Shown here: piece by piece, positions 32,466-41,606 of the stretch | How the letters are laid out: each line of letters begins with the position of its first letter | Position numbering within the stretch: position 1 is the stretch's first letter | Origin: Gemmatimonadaceae bacterium | GTDB lineage: Bacteria > Latescibacterota > UBA2968 > UBA8231 | Reading direction: 5' to 3' | DNA length: 64,000 bases | NCBI GenBank assembly: GCA_026706075.1 | Contig: JAPOZM010000109.1 | Span: 1 to 64,000, forward strand | The notes under the pieces: model-generated | The model's database searches: none | Told to the model about the DNA's origin: nothing | What the model saw: only the letters and a program-made list of their open reading frames with translations | Position numbers and translations under genes: made by a program

Positions 32466-33739
32466 TCGCCGCCTCCCCGGGCCAGGACCTGCTCCCCGGC
32501 CGCGTTCTCCAGCAGCAGGACCAGCTCTCCGGCGCCTTCCGGCAGGGGAACCTTCTCCGAGATGCGGGCCACCTTGCCGGGGCGGAGATCCCGCTCGAGC
32601 AGGGACTCGCCGCCCGCCGCCGGCCGCAGGACGACCCGCGCGTCGCCGGAGACGCCGAGGGCGATCTCCACGGATGCCTTGCGGGCGCTCGACGTCAGGC
32701 GCGGCGCCTCCAGCAGCACGTAGTCCCCCGTGAGGGCGTGCACGGATCGCACCTGCTCCTGGCTGATGCCGTGGAACATGGCCATGTCCACGGTGTAGAC
32801 GCAGGCCTCGCCCCTCTCCAGGTCGACGGAGTATCCCTCCCGCTCCCAGCGCTCGGCCTGGTTGGAGATGTGCTTCGTGATCGAGGGCTCGAGGTAGTAG
32901 CTCTCCTTGCCGCGGGTGTAGCCCATGTACACTGGGATCTCCTCGCCGCCGGCGATGACGGGGGAACTGACCATGGCCATCACCTCCCGGGTCTTGTCGT
33001 CGCCCACCACGCCCCACGAGGCCGGCACGAAGAGCTGCAGGCCCCCCTCCCCTCCCGGGCGGAAGTCGACGGCCTCGGGGATCGGCCAGTCGTGCCAGGA
33101 CTCGTCGGGGATCTCGTACTGCGGCAGGAGGCCGCTCCAGACGACCCAGCAGCGGCTGCCGGGGGCGTAGAAGTAGTCGCCCTCGTCGCACTCGCCGCCG
33201 ACGCAGGGACTGCCGTGGACGCAGTGCTGGAAGCGGGCCCGGCGCTCCCCCACGTTGGTGATGCGGTAGTCCATCTTCAGGCGCGTGGAGCCCTCGTACG
33301 CGGTCATGCGCTTCTCGAACCTCAGCTCGCACAGCCGGCCGGTGACCGGGTCGGGGTAGGGGAAGGTCATCTCCCCCACCAGGACCGCGCGGCGGTCGTG
33401 GGTGCGCGCCGTCATCTCCCAGGGCTGGGTCCACAGGTAGCCCATGTAGGGCGCTCCCCCGGTCCAGGGGACGCACTCGGCGACGCCGCCGTGGGAGTAG
33501 TGGCGGCCGTGGTTGCGGTCCAGGGGCTCGAGCTGCCGCAGCTGTTCCACCCCGGCGATCTTGTCGTAGTAGCTGAGGGGAGAGCGGCCCCGTGTGTGGG
33601 CGATCTCGCTGCGCAGGTACTCGTTCTCGAAGACGTAGATCGGCTGCCCGTCCCGCTCCCCGAGGGAGAGGGTCACCTCGCCGAGGCCCGGCCCCGCCGA
33701 GAGGAGGACCAGCCCGACCAGCGCACCGCCGCTTCTCAT
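32462..33739 (-). CDS. Secreted galactose-mutarotase-like beta-sandwich protein
   Basis: A 425-aa protein. ATG 33739 opens a signal peptide (GALVGLVLLSAGPGLG) and AAGGAG lies about 10 bp upstream. The body is beta-rich in the style of mutarotase-fold DUF4380-like proteins: PLSYYDKIAGVEQLR, MTFPYPDPVTGRLCELRF, and a long region ending in VEIALGVSGDARVVLRP. In this superfamily a His/Glu pair catalyses anomer conversion, but I cannot identify the pair here. It may also be a carbohydrate-binding or lyase-like protein. The stop overlaps the next start, so it belongs with the dehydrogenase operon. Confidence 0.6.
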   Translation of the reverse strand: MRSGGALVGLVLLSAGPGLGEVTLSLGERDGQPIYVFENEYLRSEIAHTRGRSPLSYYDKIAGVEQLRQLEPLDRNHGRHYSHGGVAECVPWTGGAPYMGYLWTQPWEMTARTHDRRAVLVGEMTFPYPDPVTGRLCELRFEKRMTAYEGSTRLKMDYRITNVGERRARFQHCVHGSPCVGGECDEGDYFYAPGSRCWVVWSGLLPQYEIPDESWHDWPIPEAVDFRPGGEGGLQLFVPASWGVVGDDKTREVMAMVSSPVIAGGEEIPVYMGYTRGKESYYLEPSITKHISNQAERWEREGYSVDLERGEACVYTVDMAMFHGISQEQVRSVHALTGDYVLLEAPRLTSSARKASVEIALGVSGDARVVLRPAAGGESLLERDLRPGKVARISEKVPLPEGAGELVLLLENAAGEQVLARGGGE

Positions 33740-33776
33740 GTCCGATCGACTCCTTGTCGCAAAATGACCGCTGCCT

Positions 33777-35495
33777 TCACTCGCCGCCCCCGCCCGCCGG
33801 CGGGAGATCCTCCGCGTCCTCGACCAGCCCGACGCCCTCCGCCACCACCACCAGCCGGTTGACGGACAGGCCCTCGACCCGGTCCACCCCACCCCCGGGC
33901 CACCGCACCTCCAACAGTTCCACCCGCTCCCTCTCCCCGAGGCCGAAGCTGGCCCTCAAATCGTTCTGGCTGTAGAGGCCGGAGCCGGTGCGGATCTCCC
34001 GGACCTGCCGCAGGTCCCCGGACACGACCTCGATGCGGGCCCCCACGCCGTCTCGGTTGGCGCGCTCGCCAACGGTCCGGACCTGGAGCCAGTGGCCGGC
34101 GTTGCCTCCCTCGTTCCGCAGCAGGTCGGCGCGGCCCGTGGAATGGACCACGAAGATATCCGTATCGCCGTCGTCGTCATAATCGCCGAAGGCCGCTCCC
34201 CGGCTCACCTTGGCCGCGGCCAGGGCCTCTCCCGAGGCGGCGGAGACGTCCTCGAAGCGGCCGGCGATGTTGCGGAAGAGCTGGTCAGGCTGCGCGTACG
34301 AGGAGGAGGCGTCGAAGAGGTCGGCGTTGTCGAGCGTGTGGCCGTTGGCGACGAAGACGTCGAGGAAGCCGTCGTTGTCGTAGTCCAGGAAGGCGGTCCC
34401 CCAGCCGACCCATGCCAGCGACGGCCGTCCGAGGCCCGACCGCATCGACTCCCACGAGAACAGGCCGTCCCCCTCGTTGCGGTAGAGGCTGGTCGGCTCG
34501 CGGTGGAAGTTGGGGACCACGAGGTCGAGGAGGCCGTCGTTGTCGTAGTCCCCGAAGTCGGCGCCCATGCTCGCTTCCGGACGGCCGTCGCCGCTGTACC
34601 CCACCCCGGAGAGCAGGGCCACGTCGGTGAAGGTGCCGTCGCCGTCGTTGCGGTAGAGGAAGTTGGCGGTCTGGTCGTTGGCCACGAAGACGTCGGAGTC
34701 GCCGTCGCCGTCGTAGTCGGCACAGACGATGCCCATGCCCTTGCCCGCGGGGTCGAGGACCCCGGCCGCGGCGGTGACGTCGGCGTAGGTGCCGTCGCCG
34801 GCGTTGCGGTAGAGGACATCGGGAGAGCCGGGGAAATTCTCCGGGCTGGGATAGGCGCGCAGGTCGGCGGACAGCTCCTGGCCCGGGGCGGAGAGGAAGT
34901 AGGGCGTCAGGTCCCGGCCCTCGGCGTCGAGGGAGTACTCCACGTAGTTGGCCACGTAGAGGTCGAGGAGGCCGTCGTTGTCGTAGTCGAGGAAGGCGCA
35001 GCCCGTGCCCCACAGGGAGTCCCCCACCCCGGCCTGGGCGGTGTGGTCGGCGAAGGTCCCGTCCCCCCTCCCGCGAAGGAGCACGTTGGGCCCGTAGTTG
35101 GTGAGGAAGAGGTCGAGGTCGCCGTCATTGTCGTAGTCGGCGGCGGTCACCCCGACGCCGTAGCCGCGGTCGTCGGCGCCGGCCTCGCGCCCGACCTCGC
35201 GGAAGGTGCCGTCCCCGAGGTTGCGGTAGAGCTCGTTGGCCTCGATGGGCTCGGAGCCGTCCAGGGCGTGCCCGTTGACGGCGTAGATGTCGAGGCGGCC
35301 GTCGCCGTCGTAGTCGAGGAAGGCGCACCCCGGCCCCATGGTCTCGATGAAGTGCTTGCGGCCGGTGCCGCCGTGGGTGTAGTGGAAGCCGACCCCGGCC
35401 TGGTCGGTGACGTCGAGGAAGGTCACCTGCCCGTCGGCGGAGGGGGCGGTGAGGAGGAGGAGGAGGGTTGCGGCAAGGCCGCGGGGACGGTGCAC
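33777..35495 (-). CDS. CRTAC1-type secreted protein: FG-GAP/VCBS repeats with ASPIC/UnbV C-terminus
   Basis: A 572-aa protein starting at GTG 35495 with AGGAG upstream and a signal peptide ending SADGQ. Many FG-GAP-like units (GCAFLDYDGDGRLDIYAVNGH, repeated) build a Ca2+-binding beta-propeller. The C-terminus has the ASPIC/UnbV motif (GARIEVVSGDLRQVREI, SQNDLRASFGLG, VRWPGG). Such proteins are exported in many environmental bacteria and are thought to bind surfaces or polysaccharides. It precedes the sugar operon by 37 bp and is probably its first gene. Confidence 0.9.
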   Translation of the reverse strand: MHRPRGLAATLLLLLTAPSADGQVTFLDVTDQAGVGFHYTHGGTGRKHFIETMGPGCAFLDYDGDGRLDIYAVNGHALDGSEPIEANELYRNLGDGTFREVGREAGADDRGYGVGVTAADYDNDGDLDLFLTNYGPNVLLRGRGDGTFADHTAQAGVGDSLWGTGCAFLDYDNDGLLDLYVANYVEYSLDAEGRDLTPYFLSAPGQELSADLRAYPSPENFPGSPDVLYRNAGDGTYADVTAAAGVLDPAGKGMGIVCADYDGDGDSDVFVANDQTANFLYRNDGDGTFTDVALLSGVGYSGDGRPEASMGADFGDYDNDGLLDLVVPNFHREPTSLYRNEGDGLFSWESMRSGLGRPSLAWVGWGTAFLDYDNDGFLDVFVANGHTLDNADLFDASSSYAQPDQLFRNIAGRFEDVSAASGEALAAAKVSRGAAFGDYDDDGDTDIFVVHSTGRADLLRNEGGNAGHWLQVRTVGERANRDGVGARIEVVSGDLRQVREIRTGSGLYSQNDLRASFGLGERERVELLEVRWPGGGVDRVEGLSVNRLVVVAEGVGLVEDAEDLPPAGGGGE

Positions 35496-35636
35496 GCCAT
35501 CACTCCTGGAGCAAGGCCCGCAGCAATCCTCGCTCGATCAGCCCCCGGAAGTGTCGAGTCACGCTGGCAGCCAGGGCGCGGTCCCGCAGCACGAGAGGTA
35601 GTCGTTGCGCATTTCGCAGAAGAGGTTCGGGTAGGG

Positions 35637-35714
35637 CTACCGGTCTCGAGCGCCATGGAAGACGCCCAGGACATGGACATCCTCTTCCGTCACCCGGTAG
35701 ATCACGATGGACAC
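35637..35714 (-). pseudogene. C-terminal stub of a RelE/ParE-type toxin
   Basis: Twenty-five codons read VSIVIYRVTEEDVHVLGVFH then GARDR and a TAG. This is the conserved end of RelE/ParE toxins (YRV---V-VL-V-HGAR). The first two thirds of the toxin are missing. The stub overlaps the end of the antitoxin-like gene by 13 bp, as if a deletion had fused the antitoxin tail directly to the toxin tail. Confidence 0.7.
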
Positions 35715-35920
35715 AGTTCTTTCACCGCTTCGTCGGAGACGAATTCCCCCGCTTCGGCCCGGGCGAGGGACTCGCTCACCTCAGCGACCTGCTCGTCCGT
35801 CAACCTGGAGAAGGTTCCCTTCTCGCCAACGACCTGGAGCAACATGCGGCCGAGGAAGTCCTGTCGATCTTCGGGCAGCTCAGAGACTCTCCTGAACGCC
35901 TCTTCCAGGAGCTTTGTCAT
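35702..35920 (-). CDS. Small antitoxin-like protein of a broken toxin-antitoxin pair
   Basis: A 72-aa helical protein (MTKLLEEAFRRVSELPEDRQ, then VSESLARAEAGEFVSDEAV). It resembles the short antitoxins that precede RelE/ParE toxins; the EFVSDEAV segment near its end is typical of this kind. The toxin partner is reduced to a stub immediately downstream. The protein may be non-functional or could still bind other toxins. Confidence 0.65.
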   Translation of the reverse strand: MTKLLEEAFRRVSELPEDRQDFLGRMLLQVVGEKGTFSRLTDEQVAEVSESLARAEAGEFVSDEAVKELCPS

Positions 35921-35988
35921 TGTGTTGTCTCCATCGCGAGGGAACGGGGGCAGCGCCTTCTCGAGAGAATCACTCCTACATGCCAGCT

Positions 35989-36249
35989 CTACTCCATCGC
36001 CAGGGGTCCGCGACGGCGGCGCTGCCGGCGCGGTGGAGTGAGGTTGGAGGTGCGCGCTCCGGATACGAGAAGGAGTTCCTTCAGGTTGGGTCTGGTCATG
36101 CGCTCCATCCTGCGCCACTGCTCGATGGGAAGGAGCACAGCGGTGTCGACACCTCGTCTGGTGACGATCTGGAGCCCCTCGGCAAGAGCTGTTTCCAGGA
36201 GCTCGCTGAACCGCATCCTGGCGTCTTGGACTGGCCATTTCCTGCTCAT
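35989..36249 (-). CDS. Phd/YefM-family antitoxin, apparently orphan
   Basis: An 86-aa protein. ATG 36249 has GAGGAGG 6 bp upstream; a TTG two codons earlier is less likely. MSRKWPVQDARMRFSELLE and QIVTRRGVDTAVLLPIEQW are the classic N-terminal Phd/YefM fold, and the tail is an Arg-rich stretch. The usual downstream PIN or RelE toxin is absent. The next frames lead into a second antitoxin-like gene instead. Confidence 0.85.
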   Translation of the reverse strand: MSRKWPVQDARMRFSELLETALAEGLQIVTRRGVDTAVLLPIEQWRRMERMTRPNLKELLLVSGARTSNLTPPRRQRRRRGPLAME

Positions 36250-36370
36250 GTCCAACCTCCTCTGGCATCCTCATTACGGGCAAGGAAAACCCGGGCCAAT
36301 AGCGGAGACCGAGCCCCGGATGCCGCTCTCGCCGGCGCTTCGGGAGGAATCCCGGAACTGGCCGGGCCCG

Positions 36371-36739
36371 CTACAGCAGGTCGGGCCGGCCGCGGTGTAT
36401 CTCCGTGGCGGATCCCCTGTCGGCCTGGAGCGCGGTCTTGAGAGACTCGTAGGCGCGCCAGGGATCGATGGAGTCGCCGCAGGTGAAGATGTCGACGGCG
36501 GCGTACCGGTGCTCGGGCCAGGTGTGGATGGAGAGATGGCTCTCCTGGATCGACACGGTGCCGGTGACTCCGCATGGCGAGAAGCTGTGGAAGTGGGCGT
36601 CCACGACGGTGGCGCCGACCTGCTCAGCGGCGGCCAGCAGGCCCCGGCGGACGTACTCCACGTCGTCCAGCAGCCCCCGGGCGCAGCCGTAGAGATCGAC
36701 CAGGAGATGGCGGCCGAGGGCGGGGCGGGCCGGGCTCAT
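36371..36739 (-). CDS. speD: S-adenosylmethionine decarboxylase proenzyme (class 1b)
   Basis: A 122-aa protein of the short bacterial type. The self-cleavage site is E66-S67 in SIQESHLSIHTWPEH, where Ser67 becomes the pyruvoyl group; His72 and Cys87 (DIFTCGD) match the usual proton-donor and processing residues. It makes decarboxylated AdoMet, the aminopropyl donor for spermidine. Its ATG overlaps the stop of the K+ channel gene (ATGA), so it is the last gene of the operon that also encodes spermidine synthase. Confidence 0.93.
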   Translation of the reverse strand: MSPARPALGRHLLVDLYGCARGLLDDVEYVRRGLLAAAEQVGATVVDAHFHSFSPCGVTGTVSIQESHLSIHTWPEHRYAAVDIFTCGDSIDPWRAYESLKTALQADRGSATEIHRGRPDLL

Positions 36740-37779
36740 CCGTGCAGGGTCCGGATGTCGGGGCGGTCCTCGGAGATGACCGCCAGCCGGTCCCCGGCGG
36801 AGAAGGCGTAGTCGCCGGGGGGATTCACCATCAGGGCCCCTCCCGCCGGTTCGACGCCGACGAGCAGCACGTCGAGGGTTTCCTTGGCGACGGGCAGCAT
36901 CTCGCCGAAGCGCTTCCCCGGCCAGTCGGGGGGCACCTCCACGAGGTAGATCTCGCACTGCTCCTCGGCTCGCACCAGGCTCGAGATCGCCCGCGAGCTG
37001 CCCGGGTCGAGGACGGCGCGGCTCAGCAGGCCGCTGGAGAGGGCGCCCACGACCACCACCTCGTCGGCCCGGGAGATGTCGGCGTGCCGGGTGGAGCCGG
37101 CATCGTAGAGCTGGATGCAGACGTGGAGGCCCGGCTCGTACTCCTTGATCGTCAGCGCCCGGATCAGCGTCTTGGCGTCGCGGCCGGCCGGGTCCTCGAT
37201 CTCCTGGTCCCCCAGGATCACCGCCCCCGAGCACTCCCGGGCGGAAGCGCGGTCCAGGGCCTCCGCCTCCACCCTCCCGTGGACGAAGTTCACGCGGCCG
37301 GCCCCGCCCTCGGCGGGCAAGGGGTGAGCGGCAAGCTCGGCGAGCACCACGACTTCCACTCGCAGGCTGTCGGCGAGGATGTTGCGGACCAGTTCCTCGC
37401 CCGTCTCGTTCCAGCCGCAGACCAGGACATGTCCATCCGTCTTCACGGGCTTGATCCCCCTGTCTTTCCGGCTCCGGTGCTCAATGATGAAGGTGGCCAA
37501 CTCCGCCGTGAAACCGCCGAGGACGCCGATGCCAAGCACCATCAGAAAGGCGCCCACCACCCGGCCCTGGGCGGTCACCGGCGAGTAGTCCCCGTAGCCC
37601 ACGGTCGTCGTCGTCACGACCGCCCACCACAGGCCGTCGCCGAGGGGCTGGTCCTCTATCAACGAGAACAGCACCCCGCCGACGACGATGAGCGACGCCG
37701 ACAGCAGGGAGATCCACGCCAGGGAATGGCGGTGGACGACCCGCCGCCAGACGCGCATGAGGGGCAGCCAGATGGGCAC
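36736..37779 (-). CDS. Potassium channel with RCK (TrkA-N/TrkA-C) domains
   Basis: A 347-aa protein starting at GTG 37779. Two membrane helices (about 22-40 and 74-97) flank a pore with the selectivity filter TVGYGD (59-64). From residue 116 a Rossmann-type TrkA-N domain begins (HVLVCGWNETGEEL), followed by a TrkA-C-like domain from about 270. The architecture is that of ligand-gated K+ channels such as MthK-type proteins. It is coupled to speD and lies downstream of DUF350, so a link with polyamine or envelope stress is likely, since polyamines block K+ channels. Confidence 0.92.
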   Translation of the reverse strand: MPIWLPLMRVWRRVVHRHSLAWISLLSASLIVVGGVLFSLIEDQPLGDGLWWAVVTTTTVGYGDYSPVTAQGRVVGAFLMVLGIGVLGGFTAELATFIIEHRSRKDRGIKPVKTDGHVLVCGWNETGEELVRNILADSLRVEVVVLAELAAHPLPAEGGAGRVNFVHGRVEAEALDRASARECSGAVILGDQEIEDPAGRDAKTLIRALTIKEYEPGLHVCIQLYDAGSTRHADISRADEVVVVGALSSGLLSRAVLDPGSSRAISSLVRAEEQCEIYLVEVPPDWPGKRFGEMLPVAKETLDVLLVGVEPAGGALMVNPPGDYAFSAGDRLAVISEDRPDIRTLHG

Positions 37780-37828
37780 GGTGATCTCGGGGCGGACGCG
37801 CCTCTTCGGAAGCGGGCCCGGGCTCGGG

Positions 37829-38674
37829 TCAGAATACCCAGACGACGAGCATGCTGGCGCCCACGTAGCCGAAGGCCTCGAGCAGACCGGCGCCGATGCG
37901 GGGCTTCTCCTGCGTCTGCTGGGCGGCGAGGCTGACGCCGGGGGCCAGCAAGATGTCGCTCAGCCGCCGGATGACGAGGAGGATGACCAGGCCGAAGGCG
38001 GCGTCGACGCCAAAGGTGATCAGGCCCTCCCCCCACCCGGTGAAGTCACCGGCCACGGCGATGCTGACGATGTTGGCCATCCCCACCAGCACGCCCGCGA
38101 AGGCAAGCCCCACGGCGGCGTTGTCGCGCTCGAGCTCGTCGTGGACGTTGTGGGGCGTGGCCATCTCGTAGAGCAGGCCGAGGATCAGCAGCACGGCCTG
38201 GGCCAGGGCCCAGAACACGACGCCCACCCACCAGGGGCCGGCGCCCTGCTGAATGGCCAGGAGGATGAGACCATTGCCGATGTGGACCCCGGCCTCGACG
38301 AAGGCCGTGCCCAGGTTCTGGTCCTGCACGACCTCCTTGGTGTTGTCGAAGCGCGGCAGCAGGACCTTCTCGCACAGCCAGCTGGCCACCAGCATCATGA
38401 CGATGGTCATGAGGCCGTAGAGGGCGGTCGCCGTCAGGTCCGCCTGCCATCCCGCGGACGGTCCCGCGAGGACGCCTCCCAGGGCGATGACGACGCCGAA
38501 GAGGTAGCCCGCCGTCGACACCGCGAGGGCGGCGTTGCCCTTGTCGAAGAGCTCCTCCTTCAGATGGACCCGTCGGTAGAGGCTGGTGTAGGCCCACTTG
38601 GCGATGACGAGCAGGACGAAGGCCTCGAGCAGGTACACGGCCGAGCGGCCCATGGGCATCAGGTAAGTTTCCAC
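37829..38674 (-). CDS. DUF350 (YjfL-like) membrane protein, duplicated domain
   Basis: A 281-aa protein starting at GTG 38674 with GGGAGG 6 bp upstream. It has about eight hydrophobic helices in two related halves (LFDKGNAALAVSTAGYLFGV and LERDNAAVGLAFAGVLVGMA), the hallmark of DUF350. E. coli YjfL is a single-domain relative encoded near PspA-like YjfJ. The molecular role is unknown; context suggests a membrane partner in the polyamine/PspA operon. Confidence 0.88.
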   Translation of the reverse strand: METYLMPMGRSAVYLLEAFVLLVIAKWAYTSLYRRVHLKEELFDKGNAALAVSTAGYLFGVVIALGGVLAGPSAGWQADLTATALYGLMTIVMMLVASWLCEKVLLPRFDNTKEVVQDQNLGTAFVEAGVHIGNGLILLAIQQGAGPWWVGVVFWALAQAVLLILGLLYEMATPHNVHDELERDNAAVGLAFAGVLVGMANIVSIAVAGDFTGWGEGLITFGVDAAFGLVILLVIRRLSDILLAPGVSLAAQQTQEKPRIGAGLLEAFGYVGASMLVVWVF

Positions 38675-38708
38675 TGGCTACCTCCCTCTCACTTCTCGAG
38701 ATCTGGGG

Positions 38709-39458
38709 TCACTTGCCGAAGCGGCCGCCGCCCCGGCTGCTGGCGGTCCGCGTGGCGAAGCCGCGTCCGCCCCCCGCCGAGCGCTGCTGGTAGCGCTGGT
38801 AGAAGTTGGGACGGGTCTTGCGCGTCTGCGTGCCGGCGGTGCCGAAGGTCGGCCGGCCCTGGCGGGTAGGGCCGTAATGGGGGCGGCCGACCTCGCGGTT
38901 GCGGCGGTAGTCGTTGTAGTCGCCGCGGCCTACCCCGAAGCCGCCGAGCATGGCGCTCATGAAGGCGTACTGGCCGTAGAACTGCCAGAACCCGCCGCCG
39001 CCCCAGTAGCCGTACTGACTGTTGCCGACGTACTGGTATCCCGGCGGGTGGGCCTGCCGGGCCGTGGTGCGCCCGCCGTCGAGGGTCTTGCTGGCCACCA
39101 CCATGCCCAGGTAGTGCTGGTAGCGGGCCATGACCTCCTCCTCCACCTCCAGCCAATCCGTGACGCGGTCCTCGTAGACCAGGGTGTCCTTCCCGGCCAC
39201 CCTCTGGCCGCTGGCCGTCATGAGCCGCAGGCGGAGGAAGTAGTCGGGGAAGAACCCGTCCTCCACCTTCAGATCCTCGATGATGACGGAATACTCCGGG
39301 TAGCGCTCCAGATCGCGGCTCGTCTGCTGTACCGGGTCCGGAGCCCGGCCGCACCCGGCGATGACGGCGACGGCGATCAGGGCGGACCGGGCGGCGGCCG
39401 CATGGCAGACCGGAACTCTACCGGTTCGGGGGGCTCGGGGACCGCTCTCTTCGCTCAC
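38709..39458 (-). CDS. Lipoprotein with Gly/Arg/Tyr-rich tail
   Basis: A 249-aa protein with a lipobox-like AVIAGC (Cys36) after a long N-region. The centre is soluble (YPEYSVIIEDLKVEDGFFPD, VEEEVMARYQHYLGM). The last 100 residues are rich in Gly, Arg, Tyr and Gln and likely disordered. ATG 39458 overlaps the stop of the DUF4178-like gene. No family is recognised; it occupies the place of small lipoprotein genes seen near DUF350 in other clusters. Confidence 0.65.
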   Translation of the reverse strand: MSEESGPRAPRTGRVPVCHAAAARSALIAVAVIAGCGRAPDPVQQTSRDLERYPEYSVIIEDLKVEDGFFPDYFLRLRLMTASGQRVAGKDTLVYEDRVTDWLEVEEEVMARYQHYLGMVVASKTLDGGRTTARQAHPPGYQYVGNSQYGYWGGGGFWQFYGQYAFMSAMLGGFGVGRGDYNDYRRNREVGRPHYGPTRQGRPTFGTAGTQTRKTRPNFYQRYQQRSAGGGRGFATRTASSRGGGRFGK

Positions 39459-40027
39459 CGCTCGCCTCCAGGCAGGATGTCGGTGAAGGAGTACTCCTCG
39501 ACGTTCTCCCCCTCGTAGGCGGAGAACCGCTGCTCACCCCACTGCACGAGAAACAGGACGCGCCCGTCCTCGGCCTCGTAGCTCCAGCTGACGAACTCGC
39601 GCCCGGTTCCCTCGGCCGTGGAGCCGTCGTCCGCCATGTCGCTCTGCACGCCGGCGGTCGACTCCGATGCCTCGTACCGCCGGCTCTCGAAGTGGATGAC
39701 CCCGGGCGGGTCCTCGTCGGCGGCGATGGCGGCGGTGACGTCCTCCTGAATGTCACCGATGGGGATGCTGCGCGTCAACGTCCACTCGACCCGCCCGTCC
39801 TCCTCGGAGCGCTCGAGAAAGCGCACCTCGCTGCCGCAGGTCAGCTGCCATTCCCGGGCCGGGAAGCCTTCGTAGTCGTAGACGCTGCGGCCGGTGACCT
39901 CCCAGGTCTTCAGGTCGTAGTCGACGAGGTCGCCCTTGCGCATGGAATCGAGCCGCAGGTCGGAGAGACCGGCGTTGTCGTCACCGGGGTCCTCGCCCCC
40001 GAACCACTTCCTGACCCGGCTGATCAT
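39455..40027 (-). CDS. DUF4178-like protein
   Basis: A 190-aa soluble protein with GGGGAGGA before its ATG. The pattern MRKGDLVDYDLKTWEVTGRS at about 29-48, followed by REWQLTCGSEVRFLERSEED, fits DUF4178. As I recall, these proteins are found with DUF350, spermidine synthase and PspA homologues. No signal peptide is present. Function is unknown; the compact beta structure suggests a binding domain. It lies 28 bp after the spermidine synthase gene. Confidence 0.7.
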   Translation of the reverse strand: MISRVRKWFGGEDPGDDNAGLSDLRLDSMRKGDLVDYDLKTWEVTGRSVYDYEGFPAREWQLTCGSEVRFLERSEEDGRVEWTLTRSIPIGDIQEDVTAAIAADEDPPGVIHFESRRYEASESTAGVQSDMADDGSTAEGTGREFVSWSYEAEDGRVLFLVQWGEQRFSAYEGENVEEYSFTDILPGGER

Positions 40028-40055
40028 CGCATTCCTCCCCCGCTGCCAGCGGCCC

Positions 40056-41606
40056 CTACCAGCGGCTCCAGTCTTCCCGGTACTGCCTCGCCAGCAGGGG
40101 CCGGTCGAGGCGGTTGACGACGACCTCGGCCGGCCGGCTCATGTCGCCGGGGAAGACCAGCATCTGCCGGAACAGCTCAGGTGTCATGAATCGAAGGCCG
40201 GCCACGTCGAATGTCACCTTTTCCGGCTCTGCGCCGCCGCCGCTGAAGCCGGCGACGAACCCCCACGGGCCGAAGGACGGCACGAGTGTGTGATATGGTA
40301 CGACGCGCAACCCGGCCTCGGCCATGGTGGCGGCAATGCTCCAGTAGGTGGTCCTCGCATAGTAGGGACTCGAGGCCTGGGTGACCACCACCCCGCCCGG
40401 AGAGAGATGGCGGAGGCACAGGCGATAGGCCTCGACCGAGTACAGCTTGGAGATGGCCTCGTCCCGGGGATCCGGCAGGTCGATGATGATGGCCCCGTAG
40501 GCCTCGTGCGGGCGCTGGAGAAAGGAGAAACCGTCCTCGGAGTGGATACGGACTCCCGGCCGGCTGAGAGCGTTGTCGTTGATCCGCGTCAGGCGCATGT
40601 CGCGCCGGGCCAGGTCCGTGACCGCCGGGTCCAGGTCGACCAGGTCGACCCGCTCCACGCCGGGGTGGCGCAGCACCTCCCTCACGGAGAGCCCGTCGCC
40701 GCCGCCGATGACCAGCACCCGCTGCCGGTGGCGGGCCAGGGCCATGGCCGGATGCACCAGGGACTCGTGGTAGCGGTACTCGTCGACGGAGGAGAACTGC
40801 AGGTGGCGGTCCAGGTAGAGGCGGACGTCGTCCCGCCACTGGGTGAGGACGATCTCCTGGTACGGCGAGCGCTCGCTGTAGACGATCTGGTCGGTGTAGA
40901 GATCGCTCTCCAGCCGCTGGCGGAGGGGGTCGGCCGCCGCCAGGATCAGGCCCAGGCCGCCGACGACGGCAACCCCCAGCCCCAGGAGCCTGCGCCGCGG
41001 TCCGGGCGCCAGGCCGCTCCAGAACGCGGCCAGCAGCGCGAGCCCCACGGCGGCGTTGAGCAGTCCGGCGGCCAGGGCCGTGTCGAAGGCCCCCAGCAGG
41101 GGCAGCAGCAGGTAGGGAAAGAGCAGGGCCGCCAGCAGCGAGCCCAGGTAGTCGAGGAAGAGGACGTCGGAGAGCACCTTGCGCAGCTCCCCGTAGCGCT
41201 GAAGCATGCGGGTCAGCAGCGGCAGCTCCAGGCCGACGAGGACACCCACGGCAACGATGAGCAGGACCATGGCATAGCGGAAGTGGCCGCTGTACAGGTA
41301 CGCCAGGTAGAGGACCGGCACCGAGCAGCCGCCGACGGCGGCCAGCCACAGCTCGAAGGCGATGAAGCGCTCCAGCAGGCGCTCCGTGATGGCCCGCGAC
41401 AGCCAGGAGCCCAGGCCCATGGAGGCGAGGAAGAGGCCGATGGTGACGGAGAACTGCTGAACGCTGTCGCCGAGGAAGTAGGCCGAGGTGCTGCCGATGA
41501 GGAGCTCGTAGACGATGGCGCAGGCCGCCGCCGTGAAGATGGCGGCCAGGAGCAGCGCCGGCCCCCAGGGTCCGCGGCGGTCCACCGCCGTCGTCGGTTC
41601 ATCCAT
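40056..41606 (-). CDS. speE: Membrane-anchored spermidine synthase (polyamine aminopropyltransferase)
   Basis: A 516-aa protein with about seven membrane helices in residues 10-220 and a soluble aminopropyltransferase domain after about 230. The AdoMet-binding motif VIGGGDGLSVREV and the catalytic-site motif IIIDLPDPRDE are present, as is DEYRYHESLVHPAM for polyamine binding. It transfers an aminopropyl group from decarboxylated AdoMet to putrescine or a similar amine. The 7TM fusion marks the type found in DUF350/PspA clusters. It overlaps the FAD oxidoreductase gene by 8 bp and shares the operon with speD. Confidence 0.93.
   Translation of the reverse strand: MDEPTTAVDRRGPWGPALLLAAIFTAAACAIVYELLIGSTSAYFLGDSVQQFSVTIGLFLASMGLGSWLSRAITERLLERFIAFELWLAAVGGCSVPVLYLAYLYSGHFRYAMVLLIVAVGVLVGLELPLLTRMLQRYGELRKVLSDVLFLDYLGSLLAALLFPYLLLPLLGAFDTALAAGLLNAAVGLALLAAFWSGLAPGPRRRLLGLGVAVVGGLGLILAAADPLRQRLESDLYTDQIVYSERSPYQEIVLTQWRDDVRLYLDRHLQFSSVDEYRYHESLVHPAMALARHRQRVLVIGGGDGLSVREVLRHPGVERVDLVDLDPAVTDLARRDMRLTRINDNALSRPGVRIHSEDGFSFLQRPHEAYGAIIIDLPDPRDEAISKLYSVEAYRLCLRHLSPGGVVVTQASSPYYARTTYWSIAATMAEAGLRVVPYHTLVPSFGPWGFVAGFSGGGAEPEKVTFDVAGLRFMTPELFRQMLVFPGDMSRPAEVVVNRLDRPLLARQYREDWSRW

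Noticed and set aside
35503..35640. Minus-strand frame reading LLRNAQRLPLVLRDRALAAS and onward to a stop
   Set aside because: It is regular enough to be a gene tail, but no start, no family and no partner are visible; it may be debris from the toxin-antitoxin deletion.
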